A stretch of 64,000 bases of DNA, taken from positions 62,001 through 126,000 of the forward strand of contig JAQBOA010000053.1 of assembly GCA_028288305.1 (NCBI GenBank), written 5' to 3'. Positions within the stretch are counted from its first letter, which is position 1; each line of letters opens with the position of its first letter. The notes under the pieces were generated by a model that was not told the origin of the DNA, searched no databases, and worked only from the letters and a program-made list of their open reading frames with translations. Of this stretch, positions 28,276 through 37,410 are shown piece after piece. The stretch comes from Mucilaginibacter sp. Its GTDB lineage: Bacteria; Bacteroidota; Bacteroidia; Sphingobacteriales; Sphingobacteriaceae. A program made the translations under genes and the position numbers.

Positions 28276-28309
28276 ACTAATTTATTAGTAATGCAACTAA
28301 TTGATTAGT
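28276..28309. promoter_or_regulatory. Twin BlaI operator
   Basis: Two perfect dyads, ACTAAT-TT-ATTAGT (28276-28289) and ACTAAT-TG-ATTAGT (28296-28309), are spaced exactly 20 bases centre to centre, two helical turns. They lie between blaI and the divergent permease gene. A half site (ggattagtattt) recurs near 28502. Confidence 0.75.
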
Positions 28310-28364
28310 ATTTGTATGGGTGTTTTTGTAAGTTATTGATTTACAGTTGATAAATTTACTTTTT

Positions 28365-28454
28365 GTCTGAACTAAGATTCGTAAGATTTAAGGATATTAG
28401 GATGAAAGCCCCTATATCTTATAATCCTCTAATCCTACGAATCTTAGTTCAGAC
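28365..28454. repeat. Inverted word repeat (gtctgaactaagattcgta)
   Basis: The 19-base arm GTCTGAACTAAGATTCGTA returns perfectly inverted at 28436-28454. Inside, the words aggatattaggat and aatcctctaatcct also pair. It lies between the operator and the permease gene. Confidence 0.85.
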
Positions 28455-28598
28455 CAATTACAACCGTCCGCATCCGAACAGTCGCTATATTAAATCCGAA
28501 CGGATTAGTATTTGATAAATAAGCATAATTATCTAAAAATCAATAACTTATAAAAATGGCACAATCTTAGTATAGGCGCTTGCATAACCTTTTGCATC

Positions 28599-31007
28599 AT
28601 GATCAAAAATTATTTCCTCATCGCATTCAGAAACTTATCAAAAAATAAGGCCTTCTCATTTATAAATATTACCGGGCTTGCTATCGGGATGGCTGCCGGT
28701 CTGTTGATTATTCAATATGTAGCCTTTGAGCTGAGTTATGATAACTTCCACGTAAAAAAGGACAGGGTATTCCGTGTAAGTCAGGACAGGTACGACCGCG
28801 GCAAACTGAGTACCCAATGGGCAGGAGGCGCATTTGCTGCAGGCAATGCGTTTAAAAACAATTTCCCCGAAGTAGAAGATTATGTAAAGCTTGTTGATGC
28901 CGGCCCTATACTTGCTGTTAATAATGATAAAAGGCTTACCCTTCAAAAAACATACTTTGCAGGACAATCCTTCTTCAATATTTTTAGCTATCCCCTCATC
29001 AGCGGCGACCCAAAAACTGCTTTGAAGGATGTTTTTTCGGCAGTAATAACAGAGAGCGGTGCTAAAAAACTTTTTGGTACCGTTAATGCGGTAGGGAAGA
29101 CGTTTAAATATGACGTACAACTTTTAAAAGTTACCGGGGTAATAAAAGATTTTCCGGCAAATACACATTTTAGATGTGATCTGTTAATTTCCTATAGCAC
29201 ATTACTGAAGTTTGCTGGTCCCAAAAACGACCTGGACAATGCATGGCTTAATGATGGCTGCTTAACCTACCTGCTGCTTAAACCTGGCGTTAATCCTAAA
29301 GTTTTGGAAGCCAAATTTGTGCCTTTTGTAAATAAAGTTTACGCTAAACTAAATTGGTCGGGCGCGGGTGCTAAATATCATTTACAACCCCTTGAAAGTA
29401 TACACCTTCAATCACATTTAATGATAGAAGCTGAACCGAATGGCGACGGTAAATCGGTTTACTTATTAGCGGGCATAGCCATATTTGTAATTATTATTGC
29501 CTGGATAAACTATATTAACCTGGCTACCGCAAGGGGTATTAGCAGAGCTAAAGAAGTTGGGGTGCGCAAAACACTTGGTTCAAATAAAAGCCAGTTGCTC
29601 TCACAATTTATGCTGGAAGCCATGCTGCTGAACGGTTTGGCAATTTTACTCGCTATTGTGCTGATTATTGTTTTTTTACCAATTTTTTCGGCGATATCAG
29701 GCCAATACATAACCCTTACCTTATTGTTAAAACCGGTTTTCTGGATAGCGGTAATCTGCCTGTTTTTAGTAGGTTCATTTTTCTCTGGTTTCTACCCGGC
29801 TATTGTTCTCTCAAACTTTAAACCTGTAGAAGTAATGAAAGGGAAACTGTCTGCTTCGCCAAGGGGTATTTTGCTGCGTAAAATAATGGTAGTTTTCCAG
29901 TTCGCGGCATCTATCTTTTTATTGATTGGGTCACTTACCGTTTACAGACAGGTACTGTTTATGGAGAAACAAAAACTGGGAATCAATATTGATCAAACCC
30001 TGGTTATAAAGCAGCCTTTAGCACATGTGGATTCCTTTTACCGCAGCATGAGTGCTTTTAAAAATGAAAGCCTGCGAAATGCGGCTGTCAAAAGCGTAAC
30101 GGTATCAACTTCAATACCGGGCGAGCCAGTACAATGGAACGCTGGCGGTATTAAATTGACCGGGACGGATCAATCCACAGGTAAGCAATACCGTATAATT
30201 GGCGGCGATTATGATTACCTTAAAGCTTATGGCGCTAAGTTAGTTGCAGGACGACTGTTCTCGAAAGACTTCAGTACCGACCCACATGCTGTTGTATTTA
30301 ATAGGAAAGCAGTGCAGCAAATAGGTTTTGATAAGCCTGAACAGGCGATTGGAAAACAAATTGATTTTTGGGGACAGGTTTATACCATTGTTGGTGTAGT
30401 TGATAATTACCACCAGCAATCATTACACGATGCTTACGACGCGCTCATTTTCCGTTGCATACCTGATGTGAGGGGGAATGTATCGGTAAAAGTAAGTACT
30501 GCTAATTTACCTCAAACTATAGCCACCTTAAGAAGCAACTGGAAAACTTTCTTTCCGGGCGACCAGTTTGACTACTTTTTCCTCGATCAGCATTTTAATG
30601 AACAATACCACGCCGACAGGCAATTTGGGGCGGTGTTTGCAGCTTTTACCGGGATTGGTATTTTCGTTGCCTGTTTGGGCTTGTTTGGCCTGGTATCTTA
30701 TACTATTGTTCAGCGTACCAAAGAAATAGGTATCCGTAAAGTGCTTGGTGCATCTGTTAGCGGAATACTGCAATTATTATATGCAGATTTTGCAAGGCTG
30801 GTACTCATTGCATTTGTGGTATCTGCGCCCTTAGCCTGGTATGCCGGCAACAAATGGCTGGAAACCTATGCATTCAGGATAGGTATTAACTGGAGTCTTT
30901 TTGTTATCCCTTTTATAGCAGTGATAATTGTCGCCTTTGCTACAGTTTCGTATTTAAGCATAAAAGCCGCTTTGATGAACCCGGTTAAGAGTTTGAAGAC
31001 GGAATAA
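28599..31007 (+). CDS. ABC transporter permease, FtsX/MacB-like
   Basis: The 802-residue protein has two MacB_PCD-FtsX modules. Each has a membrane helix, a periplasmic domain and a group of three helices (first module with ARGISRAKEVGVRKTLG, second with QRTKEIGIRKVLGA). These big Bacteroidota permeases work with a separate ATPase, for peptide or lipoprotein export or mechanotransmission; no ATPase gene is nearby. It is a paralogue of the frameshifted permease at 34052-36414. It starts MIKNYFLIAFRNLSKNKAFS, the usual start of the group. Confidence 0.88.
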   Translation: MIKNYFLIAFRNLSKNKAFSFINITGLAIGMAAGLLIIQYVAFELSYDNFHVKKDRVFRVSQDRYDRGKLSTQWAGGAFAAGNAFKNNFPEVEDYVKLVDAGPILAVNNDKRLTLQKTYFAGQSFFNIFSYPLISGDPKTALKDVFSAVITESGAKKLFGTVNAVGKTFKYDVQLLKVTGVIKDFPANTHFRCDLLISYSTLLKFAGPKNDLDNAWLNDGCLTYLLLKPGVNPKVLEAKFVPFVNKVYAKLNWSGAGAKYHLQPLESIHLQSHLMIEAEPNGDGKSVYLLAGIAIFVIIIAWINYINLATARGISRAKEVGVRKTLGSNKSQLLSQFMLEAMLLNGLAILLAIVLIIVFLPIFSAISGQYITLTLLLKPVFWIAVICLFLVGSFFSGFYPAIVLSNFKPVEVMKGKLSASPRGILLRKIMVVFQFAASIFLLIGSLTVYRQVLFMEKQKLGINIDQTLVIKQPLAHVDSFYRSMSAFKNESLRNAAVKSVTVSTSIPGEPVQWNAGGIKLTGTDQSTGKQYRIIGGDYDYLKAYGAKLVAGRLFSKDFSTDPHAVVFNRKAVQQIGFDKPEQAIGKQIDFWGQVYTIVGVVDNYHQQSLHDAYDALIFRCIPDVRGNVSVKVSTANLPQTIATLRSNWKTFFPGDQFDYFFLDQHFNEQYHADRQFGAVFAAFTGIGIFVACLGLFGLVSYTIVQRTKEIGIRKVLGASVSGILQLLYADFARLVLIAFVVSAPLAWYAGNKWLETYAFRIGINWSLFVIPFIAVIIVAFATVSYLSIKAALMNPVKSLKTE

Positions 31008-31477
31008 ATTGCGCCTTTTGTCTGAATCAGGATTTTTCACCTTTTGTCTATTTTCAATGGTGTTCAAGAGGGGGCTACGCCGTTTTCAGGATTTTAGGAT
31101 TTACAAGATATAAAATGTTTTATTTCTCATTGACAATCTGTATCTTTAGATATTAAAACCCTGCTGATCCTGATCAGAAACTTAGCAAGGTGGCTATTTT
31201 ATCTTTTTAGCTCCTTCCTCTTATGCTGCCGCTAACGTGAATATAGGTTTGTGCCCAGCCCAAGTTAAATTAATATCAATACGCATTCAAAAAATTACAA
31301 GCTTGTAAAAGCAGGGCCTGTATTTTTTTGTTTAAAAGATGATTGTCACAAGATTACTGACTTTTTTAGTCAATTGGTAAATATTACAATTGTATGAAAT
31401 TAGATTCAGCAAAATTTTTTTTCTTCGTATATAATTAATGTCATTGTATTTTTTAATGCATTACAAGCTTGTCACAA
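31008..31477. other. 470-base intergenic region with aggatttaggattt words and twin ttacaagcttgtaa dyads
   Basis: The first part (31015-31170) holds gtctgaatcaggattttt, caggattttaggattt and the inverted gatcctgatcag. This is a degenerate word repeat related to the 28365 element. Two copies of a dyad, TTACAAGCTTGTAA (31295-31308) and TTACAAGCTTGTCA (31461-31474), lie 166 bases apart. The second is four bases before the next ATG. No gene is seen. Confidence 0.5.
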
Positions 31478-32512
31478 ATGAGAAATAAAATATTGTTCAT
31501 AACCGGTTCAATGAATCAAACCTGGCAAATGCACGAAATATCAAAGCATTTGTCTGATTATGATTGTTGGTTTAGCCAGTTTTTCACTGATTCTCCCTTT
31601 CTGAACTGGATGATTAAACATACACCTTTAGCAAAGAATACTATATTTTCTGGCCAATTTAAAGAAAACTCTGAAAGATATTTATTGTCAAAAGGATTAC
31701 AAATTGATTACCAGGCTAAAAAAAATAAATATGATTTGGTTGTTTATTGCTCCGATCTTCATATTCCCAAACGGTTGCGCGAATCGAAATTGATATGGGT
31801 GCAAGAAGGGATGACAGATAAATATAATTTATTAAGTAAGATTGTTAAAGCCCTTAAACTTCCTGTTGGTTCAACAGGAAACACCTCATTAAACGGAACA
31901 TCCAACATTTGTGATATTTATTGTGCCGGATCAGAAGGTTACAAAGAGCAATTTTCAAAGCTTGGTACCGATCCTGATAAGATAGTTGTTACGGGAATCC
32001 CGAATTACGATAATATCTGGCAATTTTTTAACAATGATTTTCCTTACAAGGATTATGTGATGGTGGCAACTACTGATATGCGTGAAACGTTTCGTTATGA
32101 AAACAGGCCTGCGTTTATCAAAAAAGCTGTAAAAATTGCTGATGGAAGAAAGCTTCTTTTCAAACTTCACCCCAATGAAAAATTTGAACGGGCCGAAGCA
32201 GAAATCAGGAAACATGCTCCTGCCGGAACATTAATATATCGTACCGGGAATACCAACCATATGATTGCAAATTGCAGTGAACTGATCACCCAGTATTCTA
32301 CTGTGGTTTATGTAGGTTTGGCACTCGGCAAAAAGGTGCATTCTTATTTTGATCTTGAGCAATTAAAAAGATTGGCGCCTTTACAAAATGGCGGTGCATC
32401 AGCAATTAATATTGCTAATATTTGCAGAGACGTATTTGAGTCACAAACAAAAGAAAAACAACCTCAGGAATATTACTTACAAGATTATTTTGATCTGGAA
32501 CAGCATGCTTAA
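31478..32512 (+). CDS. GT-B-like glycosyl/glycerophosphotransferase family protein
   Basis: The start chosen is the ATG at 31478 (MRNKILFITGSMNQT). The 344-residue protein looks like a two-Rossmann-domain GT-B enzyme of the CDP-glycerol glycerophosphotransferase / UDP-GlcNAc 2-epimerase-like group. The C-terminal half has KLLFKLHPNEKFERAE and a QYSTVVYVGLALGKKVHSYFD segment, typical of the nucleotide-binding side. The partner domain has DLVVYCSDL and WVQEGMTDKYN. Donor and acceptor are unknown. No polysaccharide cluster is adjacent. It is followed by a perfect terminator. Confidence 0.65.
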   Translation: MRNKILFITGSMNQTWQMHEISKHLSDYDCWFSQFFTDSPFLNWMIKHTPLAKNTIFSGQFKENSERYLLSKGLQIDYQAKKNKYDLVVYCSDLHIPKRLRESKLIWVQEGMTDKYNLLSKIVKALKLPVGSTGNTSLNGTSNICDIYCAGSEGYKEQFSKLGTDPDKIVVTGIPNYDNIWQFFNNDFPYKDYVMVATTDMRETFRYENRPAFIKKAVKIADGRKLLFKLHPNEKFERAEAEIRKHAPAGTLIYRTGNTNHMIANCSELITQYSTVVYVGLALGKKVHSYFDLEQLKRLAPLQNGGASAINIANICRDVFESQTKEKQPQEYYLQDYFDLEQHA

Positions 32513-32555
32513 AATTATACTTAGTGCTTGATCAATAGATTACTTTTATCCTATT

Positions 32556-32605
32556 AAAACCAGGTCGTTAGATTTTACTTTAATTAAATCTAATCACCTG
32601 GTTTT
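32556..32605. terminator. Bipartite perfect terminator hairpin
   Basis: AAAACCAGGT pairs with ACCTGGTTTT, and inside TTAGATTT pairs with AAATCTAA. A and T tracts at both ends allow termination from either side. Confidence 0.85.
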
Positions 32606-32618
32606 CTGTTAATAGGTA

Positions 32619-33881
32619 ATGAAATTATTTTTAAAGCTTGTTTTAATTATCATCACGATATTATTAGCAGACAAACTTTACGCCCAACATAGACGTGTTC
32701 CTATTTCAACTATTCCTATAAAACCAAAAAAGAAAGGTAAAAAGGATACGGTAGTTGCAAAGGATACAGCATTTGTGAAAAAGGAGGAAGAAAATCAAAA
32801 AGATGTTACTGATATTTATGCAAAGTTGTTTCATAAAAAGGTAAGTAAGGAAGTTGAATCTATCACATCCAAACCTTCATTTACAATAGTTCCGGCATTG
32901 GGTTATACCCTTGTTTCAAAACTTGCTCTTGTGGTAGCCGGCAATGTGGCTTTTAGAACTGCACCACAATCAAGAATTTCAACAATTGTTGCCAGTTCAT
33001 CTTTGTCGCAAAGAAGGCAGTTTACTTTTCCAATCGAAAGCAATATATGGAGCCCGGATAATAATTACAATTTTGTTGGTGATTTTAGATTTTACCGGTA
33101 TCCGCAAAGCACTTATGGCTTGGGCAGCAACTCAAATATTAATCACGAGGATCCGATGAATTATTCTTATATCCGCCTCTACGAAACGGTATTAAGGCTT
33201 ATTTCAGAAAATTTATACGCTGGGGCCGGATATATATTTGATGACCATTGGAATATTTCTGATAAAGGATATTTTAGTGATTATGCTTCCTATGGTAAAC
33301 TGGTGCGTTCTGTTGCAACAGGGATTACTTTAAATGGCTTATTAGATTCGAGAGATAATGCTATTAATCCTTACAAAGGAGCTTTTATTTCGGTGCAGTT
33401 CCGAAATAATTCTAAATTTTTAGGGAGCACAAGCAGTTGGCAATCGCTCATTATTGATGTACGAAAATATATAAATTTTCCCAGGGGATCAGATAATGTA
33501 CTTGCCTTATGGAGTTTTGACTGGCTGATTTTAAATGGCAGACCTGGCTATCTTGATTTACCAAGCACGCAATGGGATACTTATTCGGCCACAGGTAGGG
33601 GATACATACAAGGGCGGTTCAGGGGCGCTCATATGATATACGCTGAAAGTGAATACAGGTATAAAATAACAGAAAATGGCCTCTTTGGTGGCGTGTTCTT
33701 TTTAAATGCGGAGTCATTTTCTGCGGCGCCGGGTTCAAAGTTGCAGAGCATACAGCCGGGGTTTGGCCCTGGCCTCCGGGTAAAGCTCAATAAAGCATCA
33801 AAAACAAATATTTGTATTGATTATGGTTTTGGCCGGCAGGGATCGAATGGTTTGTTTATTGATGTAGGTGAGATTTTTTGA
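32619..33881 (+). CDS. Omp85-superfamily outer membrane beta-barrel protein without POTRA domains
   Basis: The 420-residue protein has a signal peptide (ending LLADKLYA|Q) and a basic KKKGKKDT stretch. A 16-strand-type barrel follows, with a GRGYIQGRFRG segment that matches the conserved RGY/F...GR loop-6 motif of BamA/TamA proteins. It ends in Phe, as outer-membrane barrels do. No POTRA repeats fit in the short N-terminus, so it is not a complete BamA. The role is unknown: lipid or protein insertion, or patatin-like partner transport. It is monocistronic between two hairpins. Confidence 0.75.
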   Translation: MKLFLKLVLIIITILLADKLYAQHRRVPISTIPIKPKKKGKKDTVVAKDTAFVKKEEENQKDVTDIYAKLFHKKVSKEVESITSKPSFTIVPALGYTLVSKLALVVAGNVAFRTAPQSRISTIVASSSLSQRRQFTFPIESNIWSPDNNYNFVGDFRFYRYPQSTYGLGSNSNINHEDPMNYSYIRLYETVLRLISENLYAGAGYIFDDHWNISDKGYFSDYASYGKLVRSVATGITLNGLLDSRDNAINPYKGAFISVQFRNNSKFLGSTSSWQSLIIDVRKYINFPRGSDNVLALWSFDWLILNGRPGYLDLPSTQWDTYSATGRGYIQGRFRGAHMIYAESEYRYKITENGLFGGVFFLNAESFSAAPGSKLQSIQPGFGPGLRVKLNKASKTNICIDYGFGRQGSNGLFIDVGEIF

Positions 33882-33916
33882 CACTAATGCTATTTTATAT
33901 TTTAATTCAATGTTCA

Positions 33917-33947
33917 GATTTAAGAGGTTTTCAAAACTTCTTAAATC
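33917..33947. terminator. Hairpin after the Omp85-like gene
   Basis: GATTTAAGA-GGTTTT and AAAACT-TCTTAAATC pair almost completely over 31 bases around a central C. There is no clear U-tract, so the terminator call is moderate. Confidence 0.55.
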
Positions 33948-34051
33948 TTATATACAGATGTTAAATTTTGTTAAATATCTGTTAATCAGTTGTTAATATA
34001 ATCATTTTGTAATTTAAATGATTTACTTTCGGATATATTAATAGCTGCATT

Positions 34052-36414
34052 ATGATAAAAAATTATTTAAAAATTGCCTGGCGAAACCTGATCCGTCATA
34101 AAGGTTTTTCCCTTATCAATATTGGTGGGCTTTCTATAGGTATTGCTGCCTGTTTGCTTATTTCGCTGTATGTGAATTATGAATTAAGCTATGATGGCTA
34201 CCATGTTAAAAAAGACAGAATTGTCCGTATTACCAATGTAATGCGCACACCCGAAAATGATAATGTCACTATTGCGCTAACACCTACACTTTTAGCTACA
34301 ACTTTAAATCATAACTATCCTGAGGTTGAGGCTGCCGTACGTTTTGAGCCTAATGCAGCAGTTATTAAGGTGAACAATCAATTATTTAAAGAGGATTTTG
34401 TATATAAAGCCGATGCAAATGTATTTGATGTTTTTAGTTATCGCCTGGCTGAAGGAAACCCTAAAACGGCTTTAAGTGATCCGCATGGCATGGTTATAAC
34501 AACACACCTGGCGAAAAAATATTTTGGCAGCAATAACGCTATCGGCAAAAGTATTACCTGCAATAAAAATCTGTATCATATAAGCGGTGTATTAGCTGAT
34601 CTGCCAGAAAATTCCGACCTGAAGATCGACGCCTTATTGCCGGGAGAGTTTTCCAAAGTAACCAACTGGCTGAGCGATGACTTTCAAGTATATACGTTTG
34701 TGCTTTTCAAGCAAAAGCCCAACTATGCGGGTTTTGCAAAGAAGCTTGCTTTAATATCAAAAAGAGATATTCAGCCCGAATTAAATAAAATGGGCGCTGT
34801 AAAATATTCATTGAAATTTGATATGAACCTTTAAAGGATGTTCATTTTGTCACAAGAAACATGGGCGATACCGTTAAAGGTGATAAGCAACTGGTTTACA
34901 TTTTTTCAATATTGGCTATTATCATATTGGTTATTGCCTTATTAAATTATATCAACCTTTCAACCGCGCGGGCTACGGAAAGGGCTAAAGAAGTAGGCGT
35001 TCGAAAAGTAAATGGTGCGGTACAATCAAGCCTGATCAGGCAATTTTTATTTGAGTCGTTTTTTGTTACGGGTATTGCCCTTATGATAGCCATCGCGCTG
35101 ATGTTTATTATGCTGCCATTTTTGAACAGTCTGCTGCAAATTAAGATCTCACTATCATGGTCAACCTATAGCTTCTGGATTATTTGTGCCATAGTATTAG
35201 CATCGTCATTATTAACCGGCTTATATCCTGCATTTGTGTTGTCAAGTTTTCAGCCAATAACTGCTTTAAAGGGAAATTTGAAATATATTTCAAAAGGATT
35301 AACATTACGCAAAACAATTACCGTTATCCAGTTTGTAATTGCAACGGTTATGATCGCCGGCGCCTTTATCATGAACAAGCAAATCAATTTCATTCAGCAT
35401 AGGTCGCTTGGCTTTAATAATAACCAGGTTCTAAATATTTCACTGCCTGGTGACTCGGTTGCACTCCTTCGCGTTCAGCCTTTTAATATTGCCTTAAAGC
35501 AGATGAGCGCAGTAAAAGGCACATCAATTGGCCTCAGTTTTTCAATGAATAATGGTGAAACGCCTAAGGCTACCACCTTAGCTACTGTAAATGGCGTAAA
35601 AAGGGAAGTAATGTCTAATTATTTTATGATCGATGATCAATTTATTCCACTATTGAACATGAAACTTATAGCAGGAAGAAATCTTTCAGAAGCAATAACC
35701 ACCGATAAAAAAGAGGGATTTATAGTAAACGAAGCATTTGTAAACCAAATGGGGTGGAAGAAACCCATTGGCCAGCCTATTGATGGGTTTGATCATAAGG
35801 GACATGTAACCGGCGTGGTTAAAAACTTTCATTATAGCTCTATGCATAATCCCATTGCACCATTAGTAATGGTTTATAGCTCTCCAAGGCCGACTTCAGT
35901 ATTTGTGAAGATCAGTCCGGATCAGTTAAAAATGGTTAAGGCGGCTTGGCAAAGCTATTTCCCCGATGTGCCGTTCAGTTATAATTTTTTGGATGACGGA
36001 TTTAATGCGATGTATCAAAAAGACATCACCAGCATCAAATTATTCAACTATTTTACCATCTTATCCATATTCATAGCATGTTTAGGTCTTTATGGATTGG
36101 CTTACCTGGTAGCTACGCAGCGTACAAAGGAGATTGGTATCCGTAAGGTATTAGGCGCGGCCCTAAGACAAATATTAGTGCTGCTGGCCAGGGATTTTGT
36201 GAAATTGATAGCTTTGGCGGCAATATTAGCGATACCTCTAACCTGGCTGATCATGAATAAATGGCTTACATCATATGCTTATCATATCAGTATTAGCTGG
36301 TGGTTGCTGACACTGCCTGTATTTGCAATTTTAATAATTTCCATTTTAGTTATAAGTTATCAAACCATAAAAGTAGCTATAGCAAATCCTGTTAAGAGTT
36401 TAAAAAGTGAATAA
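34052..36414 (+). pseudogene. ABC transporter permease (FtsX/MacB-like), broken by a 1-base frameshift
   Basis: The first part (260 codons, MIKNYLKIAWRNLIRHKGFS...) stops at TAA 34832. One base later in frame the text continues naturally as PLKDVHFVTRNMGDTVKGDKQ, then a complete second part through QRTKEIGIRKVLGAALRQ to 36414. Loss of one base in the aacctttaaagg stretch near 34826-34830 explains it. Both halves are otherwise intact and close to the 28599 permease. It may be newly dead, or the base may be a sequencing error. Confidence 0.85.
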
Positions 36415-36431
36415 ATTGCCTAACCTTTAGA

Positions 36432-36579
36432 TACCCGTATGGATTACCCATTTGTAGAAAAATAAGAAAGAAAAAATTGCCCCGTCAGGGGTTACCCATT
36501 TGCTAGAGGTAGCCCCTGACGAGGCAAAAAAGATGATTTGAATTAAATTCTACAAACGGGTAGTACCCCTATAGGGACA
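36432..36579. mobile_element. 148-bp MITE-like element, copy 2 (inverted relative to 11420)
   Basis: The ends are accc...tttgtagaaaa and ttctacaaacgggt...gtaccccta. The central inverted repeat is ttgccccgtcaggggttacc against ggtagcccctgacgaggcaa. It matches copy 1 over its length in reverse orientation, including aaatcatc...ttttgcc. Confidence 0.75.
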
Positions 36580-36977
36580 TAAAGATTTAACGGATGACGA
36601 GTTTAAGTCACTTGAGCACCTTTCTGTTGTGTGCATCCAATTTGAGCCTTACACCAAAGTAAATTTGAGCCTTACAGCAAACCTCGGCTTTTGTTTTAAT
36701 GCGACCTTTGATTCGTAAATGAGAACAATCAGGACAAGGAAATCTTTAAAACAAAAGAAATGGAAAACATAAAAAAAGTAATTTTAGTTACCGGCGCATC
36801 TGCAGGTATGGGAAAGGAATTTGCCAAACACCTTTGTTCCTGAACATTCCATGGGTTATATTATTTCAGGGGAAATCAATCTGCAAACAAATGTGCGATT
36901 GTGTCATTGTTGTTTGAAATTTGAAAAAAGGAAAGGGAAAAAATATTCCCCCTCCCCATTCAACTAAATTCAAACGG
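36580..36977. other. Remainder of the 36.4-37.0 kb gap
   Basis: Apart from the SDR remnant at 36760-36843, the segment has a short repeated phrase (caaatttgagccttacacc, aaatttgagccttacagc; 36648-36678). A trailing phrase reads EHSMGYIISGEINLQTN in one frame (about 36844-36894), like a cupin or AraC N-terminal sequence. It is probably decayed gene material. Confidence 0.4.
36760..36843 (+). pseudogene. Remnant of a short-chain dehydrogenase N-terminus
   Basis: The 27-codon frame MENIKKVILVTGASAGMGKE... contains the TGxxxGxG nucleotide-binding motif of SDR enzymes, then stops at TGA 36841. The following bases resemble the start of an unrelated cupin-like protein. A deletion probably fused two gene starts. 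SDR genes often neighbour AraC regulators in Bacteroidota, which fits. Confidence 0.6.
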
Positions 36978-37358
36978 TTATTTCTTAATCCTATCTGCAA
37001 GTGCGTCAAACATACCCATCAGGCTGCCGGTTGCATGATCGTCATCCTTTTTTGCTAAAGTCAGGTTTACATCGTAACTCTGTATCGTAAAAAAAAGGGT
37101 GATCTTGTCGGTTGCATTCTCAATATTGGTCACAGGTATATCCTTGTGGGCTGCAGTTGTATCCAGCAACACGCCTTTTAAATGCCCGGCAGAATCAGCA
37201 ATGTTAAACTTTAAATGCGCATCACCTTGTGGCGTGCCTTTTACCAATACATCCCATTTGCCTATAAAATAATTGGGGGCTTCAGTTTGCGCATAGGTTT
37301 TGCCAGCGAATATTGTAAGGGCAATTACGCCTGTTAACAAGAATTTGAATTTTTTCAT
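36978..37358 (-). CDS. Small exported protein of unknown function
   Basis: The 126-residue protein has a signal peptide (MKKFKFLLTGVIALTIFAGKTYA|Q). A short beta-rich body follows (NYFIGKWDVLVKGTPQGDAHLKFNI..., LKGVLLD, ITLFFTIQSYDVNLTL) that resembles a small lipocalin-like or DUF barrel. It lies 52 bases downstream of the GH3 gene on the same strand and is probably cotranscribed. A role in binding the sugar or product is a guess. Confidence 0.65.
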   Translation of the reverse strand: MKKFKFLLTGVIALTIFAGKTYAQTEAPNYFIGKWDVLVKGTPQGDAHLKFNIADSAGHLKGVLLDTTAAHKDIPVTNIENATDKITLFFTIQSYDVNLTLAKKDDDHATGSLMGMFDALADRIKK

Positions 37359-37410
37359 TTTGAATTAGTTTAAAATTTGTTTTAGGAATAGATCAGTATA
37401 ATTTTATTAA

